Of a stretch of 64,000 bases of DNA, positions 25,043 to 33,192 are shown piece after piece (positions within the stretch are counted from its first letter, which is position 1; the number at the start of each line of letters is the position of its first letter). Origin of the DNA: Micromonospora lupini (GTDB lineage Bacteria; Actinomycetota; Actinomycetes; Mycobacteriales; Micromonosporaceae). The stretch spans positions 749,001 to 813,000 of the forward strand of contig NZ_JAPENL010000002.1 in the NCBI RefSeq assembly GCF_026342015.1. The letters are read 5' to 3'. Below the pieces are notes generated by a model. It searched no databases. It was not told the DNA's origin and saw only the letters and a program-made list of their open reading frames with translations. The position numbers and the translations under genes are program-made.

Positions 25043-26421
25043 CGGACCTCCTGGCCGTCGCGCACCTGGTCGGTGCCGCGCACGACGATCCGGTCACCGG
25101 CCTGGACCCCGTTGAGGATCTGCACCAGGTCGGACCCCTGGACGCCCACAGTCACCGGCGCCCGGTCGGCCCTGCCGTCGCGGACCACCCACACCGCGTC
25201 CCGGCCGTCGGCGGAGAACACCGCCGAGGCGGGGACCGTCACCGCGTCGGCGGCCTCGCGTACGCGCAGGTGCACTATCGCGTTCATGCCGGGGCGGGGC
25301 GTCGGGGCCGGCGCGTCCTCGGCCAGCTTCCCGGCGCCCAGCGTGAGGCGTACCCGATAGGTGACGCCGCCCTGCGCGGAGCTGGTGGGGAGCACGTCGA
25401 CCGAGCGGACCGTCGCGTCGTAGCTGGCGCCGGCGACGGCGTCCAACTCGACAGTGGCTGTCACGCCTGCCTTGACCAGCAGCACGTCGGTCTCGTCCAC
25501 GTCGGCGAGCAGCCCCAACTGCCCGGTGTCCACAACTGTCAGCACCGGCGTGCCGGCGGTGACCAGACCGCCTACCGCGACGGCGTCGTCGACCCCGGCG
25601 GGCGGTCCGGTCTGGGCCGGGGCCAGCGCGGACGGGTCGAGGCCGGCCCCACCGGCCTGCTCCAACAGCCCGGCCAGGCCGCCGCTCGAACCGCCGCCGG
25701 CCCGGGTGCCGCCCGGCTGCACCACCCCGGCGACCGGGGCGCGCAGGGTCAGCGCGTCGACAGTCGCCTTCGCCAGGTCGTACGCCTGCTGGGCCTGGAG
25801 CCGTTGCGCCGCGGAGAGCGAGCCGACCGCGGAGTTCAGCCCGTTGATCCCCCGCTGCACCGAGCGGACGGCCGCATCGGCGCTGCGCGCGGCGGCGGCG
25901 TACTGCCGCTGCGCGGACGTCACCTGGGTCAGCAGCGCATCGCGCAACTGCGGGTCGGCGATCTTCTCGGCGGCCTCGCGGGCAGCGTCGAACGCCTCGT
26001 CGGCGGCCTTGTCGGTGCTGCGCCGGCTGCTGCTCAGGTTGCCTGTGGAGACACCCCGACCGGCGCGCTTGGCGGCGTCCAGCGCCTCCTTCGCCTGGCG
26101 CAGCCGGGCCTGGGCCGACGGGGACGCGACAACCGCCAACACCTGGCCTCGCTTCACCCGCTGTCCAGGCTGGACGCGCAGGCTCGCCAGGGTGCCGTCG
26201 GTGGGTGCGGTAAGGGTGGCGGCGGCCCGCGCGGTCACCGTCGCCGGAGCGTCGATCACCTCGCTCACCTGGTTGCGGGCCGCCGAGGCGAGCGCAACCG
26301 GCGGCTGGTCGTCGCCGCACGAGGCGGCGGTGGTGACGGTGAGGACGGCGACGGCGGTCAGGGCGATGAGCAGGCGGGGCCGCGTGGCGCTCACGGGCCG
26401 CGGCAGGTCAGGGCGGCGCAC
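25039..26421 (-). CDS. Membrane-fusion/adaptor protein of the MacAB-like system (probable lipoprotein)
   Basis: A 460-residue secreted adaptor. The N-terminal signal segment LLIALTAVAVLTVTTAASC ends in a lipobox-like ASC. A biotinyl-lipoyl half-motif (LRVQPGQRVKRGQVLAVV), a long alpha-helical hairpin rich in Ala/Gln (about 105-225) and a beta-barrel with the C-terminal GDRIVVRGTDQVRDGQEV follow. The hairpin should contact partner proteins in the cell envelope. TACGAT lies six bases before the GTG at 26421, suggesting a near-leaderless start for the three-gene operon. Confidence 0.9.
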   Translation of the reverse strand: MRRPDLPRPVSATRPRLLIALTAVAVLTVTTAASCGDDQPPVALASAARNQVSEVIDAPATVTARAAATLTAPTDGTLASLRVQPGQRVKRGQVLAVVASPSAQARLRQAKEALDAAKRAGRGVSTGNLSSSRRSTDKAADEAFDAAREAAEKIADPQLRDALLTQVTSAQRQYAAAARSADAAVRSVQRGINGLNSAVGSLSAAQRLQAQQAYDLAKATVDALTLRAPVAGVVQPGGTRAGGGSSGGLAGLLEQAGGAGLDPSALAPAQTGPPAGVDDAVAVGGLVTAGTPVLTVVDTGQLGLLADVDETDVLLVKAGVTATVELDAVAGASYDATVRSVDVLPTSSAQGGVTYRVRLTLGAGKLAEDAPAPTPRPGMNAIVHLRVREAADAVTVPASAVFSADGRDAVWVVRDGRADRAPVTVGVQGSDLVQILNGVQAGDRIVVRGTDQVRDGQEVR

Positions 26422-26464
26422 CCATCGATCGTACGGCGCACCGTCGCGCGTCCCGTCCCGACGG

Positions 26465-27754
26465 TCAGGCGGCGGTGGCGCGGACGTACGCCACGCACTC
26501 GTCGTGCAACATCGACCACTGCTCCCCGAACGCCTGCTCGGCGGCGGCGTCGGGCGTCTTGCGCTCGTGCACCACGGCCTTGAAGAAGGTCAGCAGCCGC
26601 TCCGGCCCGAACCGGTCGACGAGGTGTCGGACGGCGAGGTAGCCGACGCCGTAGCTGCCACCGACCCGCTCGGCGGGAGCGTCGTCGGCGGGTGTGACGC
26701 CCTCCAGCCGACCGTCCCAACCACCCCGGACCAGCTTGCGCACCTCCGCGAGCCCCTCGTACCTGTCGACCGGCTGACCGCCCGAGCCGGCGAACTCGGC
26801 CAGTCCCTCGACCAGCCACCAGGTCGTCTTGCCCGGGTAACCGCGATCCGGCAGCGAGGCGGCGTGGGTCAGCTCGTGCCGGAGCAGGTCGTCGGCGCCG
26901 CTGCTGGACAGCCCGTCGGCGTTGAGCACCACCTCGTGGTGGCCACCGCCAACGGTCACCGCGTAGCCGCCGGTCCACTGCGGGCGTCCGCCGCCGTACC
27001 AGCGCTGCCACTCCGTCCGCCCGGCGTAGAAGATCCGGTAGCGGTCCGGTGCCGTGCCGGTCACGGCGTAGGTGTCGGCGACGGTGGCGGCGGCCTCCGC
27101 CTGGGCCAGCAGGCCGGGCAGCTTGCCGCGCAGCGCCGGTGTGGTGGCGACGATGGTCCGCGTGCCGACCGCCACGGCCAGCTCGCTGATCTCCCACGGT
27201 CGGGTGCCGGTCTCGGCGGACTTGGACTCCTCCAGGGCTACCAGTCGGGGCTGGTCGCCGTTCTCCCGCCAACGGGTGCCGATCAGCACCGGGCTCGGTC
27301 GGCAGCCGGGCGCCACGAAGCAGTACTGGAAGCGCACCAGCAGCCGCCACTCGCCCGGCCTACCGACGACCGGCACGGGCAGGCCGCTCGGCTCGGCCCG
27401 CCACACCGTCACCCGCAGGGCTCGCAGCGCGGCGAAGCGTCGGCGCAGGTCGGGCTGCGCAGCGGGGTCGGCGACGGCGAGGAAGGCGGCCCGGTCGCCG
27501 CCGAGCAGCGCCGTGGACTGCCGCTGGAGCTGCGCGGTCATCCGGTCGGACAGCCCGCGGGCGACTGCCGTGGCCGGGTCGTCGGAGGCGTGTGCCCCGG
27601 CCCGGCTGAGCGTGGCCCGGCCGCCGGCCTCGCGGACCGCGCCGACGACCAACGCCGCCGGAAGGCCACAGCCGAGCAGCAGGACCACCACGACGAGCAC
27701 GGTCCACAACAGCCAGAGCCGCCGTGGTGCCGGCTGCTGCACCCCGTCAGTCAC
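26465..27754 (-). CDS. Membrane-anchored HExxH protein (peptidase MA-like)
   Basis: A 429-residue protein with an N-terminal membrane anchor (WLLWTVLVVVVLLLGCGLPAA, about 14-34) and an extracytoplasmic domain. DDLLRHELTHAASLP (H293, E294, H297) and WWLVEGLAEFAG (E316 or E320) form a gluzincin zinc site, as in the peptidase MA superfamily. The region between about 60 and 280 resembles an NTF2-like/stalk domain. Substrate unknown. A -10 box TACCCT seven bases upstream supports the GTG start. It lies just upstream of the MacAB-like operon on the same strand. Confidence 0.8.
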   Translation of the reverse strand: MTDGVQQPAPRRLWLLWTVLVVVVLLLGCGLPAALVVGAVREAGGRATLSRAGAHASDDPATAVARGLSDRMTAQLQRQSTALLGGDRAAFLAVADPAAQPDLRRRFAALRALRVTVWRAEPSGLPVPVVGRPGEWRLLVRFQYCFVAPGCRPSPVLIGTRWRENGDQPRLVALEESKSAETGTRPWEISELAVAVGTRTIVATTPALRGKLPGLLAQAEAAATVADTYAVTGTAPDRYRIFYAGRTEWQRWYGGGRPQWTGGYAVTVGGGHHEVVLNADGLSSSGADDLLRHELTHAASLPDRGYPGKTTWWLVEGLAEFAGSGGQPVDRYEGLAEVRKLVRGGWDGRLEGVTPADDAPAERVGGSYGVGYLAVRHLVDRFGPERLLTFFKAVVHERKTPDAAAEQAFGEQWSMLHDECVAYVRATAA

Positions 27755-27761
27755 CCGCCGA

Positions 27762-27767
27762 AGGGTA
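27762..27767 (-). promoter_or_regulatory. -10 element of a leaderless promoter (HExxH protein)
   Basis: Minus-strand TACCCT ends seven bases before the GTG start at 27754. Confidence 0.5.
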
Positions 27768-27816
27768 CGACCAAATGCCGGATCGGGCGAGGCCGACCCG
27801 GGCCGATCGGACCGCC

Positions 27817-28398
27817 TCAGGCTTCGCGAGCCGGCCAGGAGCGGAGTGCCACGTCCAGGCCGGCGACCAACTGGTGGTACGAGCGGTCGACCTCGCGGGG
27901 CAGACCGAAGCCACCGGCGGCCTCCAGGGCGACGAAACCGTGCAGGGCGCTGCGCAGCGCCCGTGTCGCGTCCACCGCGTCGTCGCCGGTGAGTCCGTAG
28001 CCGCGCAGCACCGCGAAGATCGCGCCGACCGCGCGTTCGCCCGCCTCGACGTGTTCCGGGTCCGACGGGTCGGGCACCCGCTGGGTGGCGGGGTAGCGCC
28101 CGGGGTGCCGGTGGGCGTAGGCGCGGTAGGCGTCCGCCATCGCCCGCAGCGCGTCCCCACCGGCGCGGCCGGCGGAGGCCGTGGTCAGCTCGGTGGCCAG
28201 CTCGGCGCTGGCCAGGGCGGCGAGCTTCTGGCTCAGCGCGTCCGCCCCACGGATGTGCTTGTAGAGGCTGGGCAGCGCGACACCGAGCCGGCTGGCGAGG
28301 GCGGCGAGGGTGAGCTGCTGGTAGCCGACCTCGTCGGCCAGCCGGGCGGCCTCCCGCACCACTGTCTGCTGGTTGAGCCCGGCCCTAGGCACCCGCAC
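27817..28398 (-). CDS. TetR/AcrR family regulator (WHG-domain type)
   Basis: A 193-residue regulator. The helix-turn-helix is VVREAARLADEVGYQQLTLAALASRLGV, continuing ALPSLYKHIRGADAL. The C-terminal half contains HPGRYPATQRVPDP and ALRSALHGFVALEAAGGFGLP, typical of the TetR_C_33/WHG group. The gene overlaps the 3' end of the upstream alpha/beta hydrolase gene by 14 bases, so both are one transcript. An operator-like palindrome lies in the promoter of that transcript, suggesting autoregulation. Confidence 0.9.
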   Translation of the reverse strand: MRVPRAGLNQQTVVREAARLADEVGYQQLTLAALASRLGVALPSLYKHIRGADALSQKLAALASAELATELTTASAGRAGGDALRAMADAYRAYAHRHPGRYPATQRVPDPSDPEHVEAGERAVGAIFAVLRGYGLTGDDAVDATRALRSALHGFVALEAAGGFGLPREVDRSYHQLVAGLDVALRSWPAREA

Positions 28399-29185
28399 AC
28401 ACCGCCAGGAAACCCACCAGCTCGTCGGCGGTGGCCCGTGGCCGGTCGGCGTGCGGGTAGTGCCCGGCCTCCTCGATCATCCGGGCCTCGGCCACGCGGA
28501 AGAGCCGGCGGGCCGCCCGCGCCTCGGCGCCCGGGTCGGGGAAGTCCGGGTCCCGGGTGCCCATCAGCACCAGCACCGGTTGGCCTACCTGCGGCGCGCG
28601 GGTGGTCCAGTGCGGCTCGGCCGGCGCGATCACACCGCGGGTCGCGGCCATCCGGCCGGGCTCGCGCAGGTTGGCCACCATCGACAGGCGGTACGCCGCG
28701 TCGTCGGCCGGCCGGTGCACCGGGAAGAGCGTGTTGTGGAACATCCCGAACAGTCGTGGACTGCGCAGCACGGCTCCCATCGCCACCCGCAGCAGCGGGT
28801 TGAGTTTCGGCTGGCCGACGAAGGCGCCGATCTGCACGATGCCGGAGACCAGCTCGGGCGTGTCGATCGCGGCGAAGACCACAGCCGCGGCGGCGGACGA
28901 GCTGCCGACCAGCACGGCCGGCCCGGCGTCGAGGTCGCGGACGACGGCCAGCAGGTCGGCGCCGACCTCCGCCGGGGCGTACGAGGGCCAACCGACGCTC
29001 GACTCCCCGTGCCCGCGTACGTCGACCGAGGCGACCCGGTGACCGGCGGCCACCAGCAGCGGCACCAGGTGTCGGAAGCTCGCCCTGTTCTCGCCCATGC
29101 CGTGCGCGAGGACGACGGGTGGGCCCTCGCCGTGCACCTCGTACGCGATGTGTCCGCCGTCCCGCCGCACCTGGCTAGCTGTCAT
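28385..29185 (-). CDS. Alpha/beta fold hydrolase
   Basis: A 266-residue hydrolase. The oxyanion region VVLAHGMGENRASF, the nucleophile elbow LVGSSSAAAAV (GxSxA rather than GxSxG), the acid VLMGTRDPDFPD and the histidine EEAGHYPHADRP are in the expected order. It probably cleaves a small ester or lactone; the substrate is not predictable. The ATG at 29185 is chosen because the -10 box TAGCTT lies seven bases before it. Its promoter carries a likely TetR operator, and the TetR gene overlaps its 3' end. Confidence 0.88.
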   Translation of the reverse strand: MTASQVRRDGGHIAYEVHGEGPPVVLAHGMGENRASFRHLVPLLVAAGHRVASVDVRGHGESSVGWPSYAPAEVGADLLAVVRDLDAGPAVLVGSSSAAAAVVFAAIDTPELVSGIVQIGAFVGQPKLNPLLRVAMGAVLRSPRLFGMFHNTLFPVHRPADDAAYRLSMVANLREPGRMAATRGVIAPAEPHWTTRAPQVGQPVLVLMGTRDPDFPDPGAEARAARRLFRVAEARMIEEAGHYPHADRPRATADELVGFLAVCAGA

Positions 29186-29221
29186 AGCCATAAAGCTAAG
29201 CGCACTAGCCAGCCGCGTCAA
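29186..29221 (-). promoter_or_regulatory. Promoter and TetR-type operator of the hydrolase-tetR operon
   Basis: Minus strand: -35 TTGACG (29221-29216), a 17-bp spacer, -10 TAGCTT (29198-29193), then seven bases to the ATG. The spacer carries GCTAAGCGCACTAGC (29195-29209), a dyad with GCTA/TAGC ends. A wider perfect inverted repeat CTGGCTAG (29171-29178) / CTAGCCAG (29205-29212) surrounds the start codon. The adjacent TetR protein is the natural ligand. Confidence 0.65.
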
Positions 29222-29227
29222 GCCCTG

Positions 29228-30148
29228 CTACTTCTTGGAGACCAGCGCCCGCCCGAAGAAGACCAGGTTCGCCGGGCGCTCGGCGAGCCGACGCATCAGG
29301 TAGCCGTACCACTCGTCGCCGTACGGGACGTAGGTGCGCACCGTGTAGCCCTCGCCGGCCAGCCGGGCCTGCTCCTCGGGACGGATGCCGTAGAGCATCT
29401 GGAACTCGAAGCGCTCCGGCCCTCGGTCGAACCAGCGGGCCCGGTCCTCGCCGATCGCGATCATCCGCGGATCGTGGGTCGCCAGCATCGGGTACCCGTC
29501 GCCGGACATCAGGATGTTCAGGCAGCGGACGTAGGACTTGTCCACCTCGCGGGCCGACTGGTACGCCACCGACTCCGGCTCCCGGTACGCGCCCTTGCAC
29601 AGCCGCACCCGCGAACCGGCGGAGGACAACTCCCGGCAGTCCGACTCGGTCCGCCGCAGGTACGCCTGGAGCACCGCGCCCGTCGACGGGAAGTCCTTGC
29701 GCAGCTTGGCCAACACCTCAAGCGTCGAGTCGGTGGTGGTGTGGTCCTCCATGTCCAGGGTGACTGTGGTGCCCGCCGCGTCGGCTGCCGCGCAGATCGC
29801 CCGCACGTTGTCGTACGCCAACTGCTCGTCGAACATCTGGCCGAGCGCGGAGAGCTTCACGCTCACCTCGGCGGCCGGGGTGAGCCCCGCGCCGGAGAGC
29901 ATCTTCAGCAGCTTCAGGTATTCGTCCCGGGTGGCCGTGGCCTGCTCGGGCCGGACGGTGTCCTCGCCCAGATGGTCGAGGGTGACGGCCAGACCGTCGT
30001 CGACGAGCCCGCGGGTCGCGCGCAACGCGTCGTCGGTGGCGGCGCCGGCGACGAACCGGCGAACGACGTCCCGGGTGTACGGGGCGGTCGCGACGAGCCG
30101 CTCGACCTGGGATGACCGGGAGGCGGCGAGGATGACGGAACGGAGCAT
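29228..30148 (-). CDS. putA: Proline dehydrogenase
   Basis: A 306-residue monofunctional proline dehydrogenase, an FAD enzyme that oxidises proline to pyrroline-5-carboxylate at the inner membrane face. The barrel signatures are visible: EVSVKLSALG, VTLDMEDHT, AVLQAYLRRTESD, VRLCKGAYREP, ATHDPRMI and FEFQMLYGIR with the substrate-binding RRLAERP at the end. The length is normal for the single-domain form. The partner P5C dehydrogenase is not in the window. Confidence 0.95.
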   Translation of the reverse strand: MLRSVILAASRSSQVERLVATAPYTRDVVRRFVAGAATDDALRATRGLVDDGLAVTLDHLGEDTVRPEQATATRDEYLKLLKMLSGAGLTPAAEVSVKLSALGQMFDEQLAYDNVRAICAAADAAGTTVTLDMEDHTTTDSTLEVLAKLRKDFPSTGAVLQAYLRRTESDCRELSSAGSRVRLCKGAYREPESVAYQSAREVDKSYVRCLNILMSGDGYPMLATHDPRMIAIGEDRARWFDRGPERFEFQMLYGIRPEEQARLAGEGYTVRTYVPYGDEWYGYLMRRLAERPANLVFFGRALVSKK

Positions 30149-30233
30149 GAGCCGAGCGTATCGCCCCTGCCAGGACCCCCGCCGAGGGGCGGCCGGGGCT
30201 GCGGTGCTGGCGTCGATCGGCTACAACGATCCC

Positions 30234-30503
30234 GTGGACCAACGCCCCCGCCGCCGCCTCCGGTCGGCCTCCGTGCAGCTCGGCGCGCTCACCGCTCTCG
30301 CGCTCGCCCTCTCCGGCTGCAACATGACCTCGGACGACGACGATGACGACTGCGCCCTCGGGCCCGTCGGTGGCGGCGACACGGTCGCGCTGGCGATGCG
30401 GGTGTCCGCCCCCGTCGCGGCGCGCACCGCGGGCGAGCCGACGACCGCCGCCCTGCCCGAGCGCGGCGGGTTCGGCACCCACCTCGCCTCCTGCGGCGGC
30501 TGA
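30234..30503 (+). CDS. Small Asp-rich putative lipoprotein
   Basis: An 89-residue protein. Basic N-terminus RPRRRLR, hydrophobic stretch VQLGALTALALAL and lipobox LSGC with C29 indicate a lipoprotein. After it comes a run of six Asp (34-39) and a CALGPVGGGD segment, then a low-complexity tail ending in LASCGG. It ends one base before the ATP-grasp gene, so the two are cotranscribed. The arrangement recalls the small YgiB lipoprotein beside YgiC in enterobacteria, but sequence similarity is not obvious. GTG at 30234 is the start. Confidence 0.6.
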   Translation: MDQRPRRRLRSASVQLGALTALALALSGCNMTSDDDDDDCALGPVGGGDTVALAMRVSAPVAARTAGEPTTAALPERGGFGTHLASCGG

Positions 30504-30504
30504 G

Positions 30505-31671
30505 ATGCGCCGCGAGTCCGTGCCGCCCCGCCCCGACTGGGACGCCACCATCCGCGCGCAGGGGCTGGTGTACGTCGACACCGAGCTGCCCGACGGCGAG
30601 ATCATGTCGTACTGGGACGAGACCGCCGCGTACGCCTTCGACCTCGACGAGGTGCTACGGCTGGAGGAGGCCACCGAGGAGCTGCACCGGATGTCCGTGG
30701 CCGCCGCCGAGCACGTGGTGACCCACGGCCGGTACGCCGAGTTCGGCATCCCCGCCTGGGCGGCCGAGGCGGTCGCCCGGTCGCTGCGGGAGGCCCCACC
30801 CACCCTCTACGGGCGCTTCGACCTGGCGTACGACGGCACCTGGCCGCCGAAGATGCTTGAGTACAACGCGGACACGCCCACGGCGCTTGTCGAGGCGAGC
30901 ATCATCCAGTGGTACTGGCTGGAGCAGACCCGCCCCGAGCTGGACCAGTGGAACAGCCTGCACGAGCGGCTCGTCGGCGCCTGGGCCAAGATCGGCGCCG
31001 GACTGCACGACCCCCAGGTGCACGTGCTGTGGTCGAACGAGGAGGAGTCGGGCGAGGACCACATGACGGCCGGCTACCTCGCCGAGACCGCCCGGCAGGC
31101 CGGCCTGAGCGTCGAGCTGCAACCCATCCAGGAGATCGGCTGGGACGGCCGGCGCTTCGTCGACGCCGACGACCGACCGGTGACCACCTGCTTCAAGCTC
31201 TATCCGTGGGAGTGGATGCTGGCCGAACCGTACGGGCCGCCCGCGCTGGCCCCGGGCACCCCGACCACCTGGATCGAGCCGGCGTGGAAGCTCCTGCTGT
31301 CCAACAAGGCGCTGCTCGCGATCCTCTGGGAGCTGTACCCCGACCACGAGTACCTGCTCCCCGCGTACCTCGACTCGCCGCGCGGCATGCCCGAGTACGT
31401 GGCCAAGCCGCTGCTCGGCCGGGAGGGCGGCTCGGTACGCATCGTGACCGCCGAGCAGGAGATCACCAACCCGGGGATCTACGGCGACGAGGGCTGGTGC
31501 TACCAGGAGTTCCGGGCGCTGCCGCAGTTCGCCGGCAATCGGACGGTGCTGGGCAGCTGGATCGTCGACGGCGAGTCGGCCGGGGTGGGCGTGCGGGAGA
31601 GCGCGAGTCTGATCACCGACGGCTACGCGCGGTTCCTGCCGCACTACATCGACGCGGCGCGTACACCGTGA
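30505..31671 (+). CDS. Glutathionylspermidine synthase-like ATP-grasp protein
   Basis: A 388-residue protein of the GSP_synth family: YGRFDLAYDGTWPPKMLEYNADTPTALVEAS and LLSNKALLAILWELYPDHEYLLPAY are the substrate and ATP-binding blocks, and AKPLLGREGGSVRI is the nucleotide lysine loop. It is the length of stand-alone YgiC/YjfC proteins and lacks an amidase domain. Such enzymes form an amide or peptide bond with ATP. Actinobacteria lack glutathione, so the substrate must differ. The ATG lies one base after the lipoprotein stop. Confidence 0.9.
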   Translation: MRRESVPPRPDWDATIRAQGLVYVDTELPDGEIMSYWDETAAYAFDLDEVLRLEEATEELHRMSVAAAEHVVTHGRYAEFGIPAWAAEAVARSLREAPPTLYGRFDLAYDGTWPPKMLEYNADTPTALVEASIIQWYWLEQTRPELDQWNSLHERLVGAWAKIGAGLHDPQVHVLWSNEEESGEDHMTAGYLAETARQAGLSVELQPIQEIGWDGRRFVDADDRPVTTCFKLYPWEWMLAEPYGPPALAPGTPTTWIEPAWKLLLSNKALLAILWELYPDHEYLLPAYLDSPRGMPEYVAKPLLGREGGSVRIVTAEQEITNPGIYGDEGWCYQEFRALPQFAGNRTVLGSWIVDGESAGVGVRESASLITDGYARFLPHYIDAARTP

Positions 31672-31677
31672 GTCGTC

Positions 31678-31683
31678 TACCGT
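31678..31683 (+). promoter_or_regulatory. -10 element of a leaderless promoter (CGNR protein)
   Basis: TACCGT ends seven bases before the GTG at 31691, and overlaps the end of the ATP-grasp gene region. Confidence 0.5.
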
Positions 31684-31690
31684 TGGGGGC

Positions 31691-32278
31691 GTGAACTTCG
31701 ACGCGTACGCCCGGACCGGTGTTGACCTGGTCAACGCCCGCCTGGACGACCTCGACGACCTGCGGGCCCTCTTCCCCGACGACAACGCCTGGATGCGCGA
31801 CGAGGTCGCCGATCGCGACGTCGCGATCTTCCGGCGGGCGCAGAAGCGGCTCCGCGACGTCTTCGAGTACGGCACCTCGGGGCGCGACGCCCAGGCGGTG
31901 ACCGAGCTGAACGCGCTGCTCGAGGCGTTCCCGGTTCAGCCGCGCATCTCCGGGCACGACTCCAGCGACTGGCACATGCACGTGACAAGCCGGGGCGCGT
32001 CGGTAAGCGCCGAATACCTGGCCGGCGCGGTCTGGGGGCTGTCGGTCTGGCTCTGCGAGTACGGCAGCGCACGTTTCGGGGTGTGCGCCGACGAGCGGTG
32101 CGGCAACGTCTACCTGGACACGTCGTCCAACTGCTGCCGGCGGTTCTGCTCCGAGCGCTGCGCCACCCGCTCGCACGTGGCGGCGCACCGGGCTCGCAAG
32201 CGGGCCGCCACCGGGGAGCAGCCGCCGGTAGCCCCGCAGCCGACCGCGACCACCGAGTCACTCACCCCGGTGAGCTGA
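31691..32278 (+). CDS. CGNR zinc-finger (ABATE-domain) regulator
   Basis: A 195-residue protein. The N-terminal helical ABATE-like domain covers about residues 1-125. The zinc finger follows: FGVCADERCGNVYLDTS then NCCRRFCSERCATRSHVAAHR, with the CxxxxCGN(V) and C...C spacing of the CGNR family. Such proteins are thought to be stress-responsive DNA-binding regulators. The last 25 residues are a Pro/Thr-rich tail. The GTG start sits seven bases after a -10 box. Confidence 0.88.
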   Translation: MNFDAYARTGVDLVNARLDDLDDLRALFPDDNAWMRDEVADRDVAIFRRAQKRLRDVFEYGTSGRDAQAVTELNALLEAFPVQPRISGHDSSDWHMHVTSRGASVSAEYLAGAVWGLSVWLCEYGSARFGVCADERCGNVYLDTSSNCCRRFCSERCATRSHVAAHRARKRAATGEQPPVAPQPTATTESLTPVS

Positions 32279-32309
32279 CCGCCCGACGCGTCCCCGCCCG
32301 CGGGGTGGG

Positions 32310-33116
32310 TCAGACGTCGACAGGTGACTGCGCGGTCAGGTGCTGCCGGGCGAACTCCAGCGCGGCGCGCAGGTCCGCCTCGCGCACCGCGCGGCTCTTC
32401 GCGCCCCGGGTCGCCACCTCGACCGCCACCGCGCCCGTGAAGCCACGCGCCGCAAGCGACGAGAGCAGCTCCCCGCAGGGCTGGGTGCCGCGCCCGGGCA
32501 CCAGATGCTCGTCGCGGCCCTCGCCGGTGCCGTCGCCGAGGTGCACGTGGGCCAGGCCCGCGCCCATCCGGTCGGCCATCGCGAGCGGGTCGCTGTGCGA
32601 GGCCGCGCAGTGCGACAAATCCAGGGTGTACGACGGGTAGCCGGCGTCGGTGGGATCCCACCCGGGGACGTACGGGACGAACTGCCGGCCCGCCATCCGC
32701 ACCGGGTACATGTTCTCCACAGCGAAGCGCAGGCCGTTGAAACGGTCCGCGACAGTGGCCAGCCCCTCGGCGAAGTTACGCGCGTAGTCACGCTGCCAGG
32801 AGAACGGCGGGTGCACCACGACCGTCGGCGCTCCCAGCGTCTCGGCCAGCTCGGCGGCCCTGCGCAGCCGCTGCCACGGGTCCGGGCTCCACACCCGCTG
32901 GGTGACCAGCAGGCAGGGCGCGTGCACCGAGAGCACCGGCACGTCGTAGTGCGCCGACAGGCCGCGCAGCGCACCCGCGTCCTGGCTGACGACGTCGGTC
33001 CAGACCATCACCTCGACGCCGTCGTAGCCGAGCGCCGCGGCCAGTTGGAACGCCGCCGCCGTCGGCTCGGGGAAGACCGACGAGCTGGACAGGAGCACCG
33101 GAACGCGGGAAGTCAC
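32310..33116 (-). CDS. Sugar phosphate isomerase/epimerase (AP endonuclease 2-like TIM barrel)
   Basis: A 268-residue TIM-barrel protein. VLLSSSSVFPEPTAAAFQLAAALGYDGVEVM opens the fold; metal ligands are expected in TVVVHPPFSW, AVENMYP, YTLDLSHCAAS and LAHVHLGDGTGEG...LVPGRGTQP. The family contains isomerases of inosose and similar sugars. The real substrate is unknown. GTG at 33116 is supported by TACGCT seven bases upstream. It is followed at some distance by the convergent CGNR gene. Confidence 0.88.
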   Translation of the reverse strand: MTSRVPVLLSSSSVFPEPTAAAFQLAAALGYDGVEVMVWTDVVSQDAGALRGLSAHYDVPVLSVHAPCLLVTQRVWSPDPWQRLRRAAELAETLGAPTVVVHPPFSWQRDYARNFAEGLATVADRFNGLRFAVENMYPVRMAGRQFVPYVPGWDPTDAGYPSYTLDLSHCAASHSDPLAMADRMGAGLAHVHLGDGTGEGRDEHLVPGRGTQPCGELLSSLAARGFTGAVAVEVATRGAKSRAVREADLRAALEFARQHLTAQSPVDV

Positions 33117-33123
33117 ATCAGCC

Positions 33124-33129
33124 AGCGTA
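33124..33129 (-). promoter_or_regulatory. -10 element of a leaderless promoter (isomerase)
   Basis: Minus-strand TACGCT lies seven bases before the GTG at 33116. Confidence 0.5.
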
Positions 33130-33192
33130 GCCCGGCTGTCATTGGGCCATCAGGACGAGCGCCGGCAAACCACACGCAACCCGGCAGCCCGG

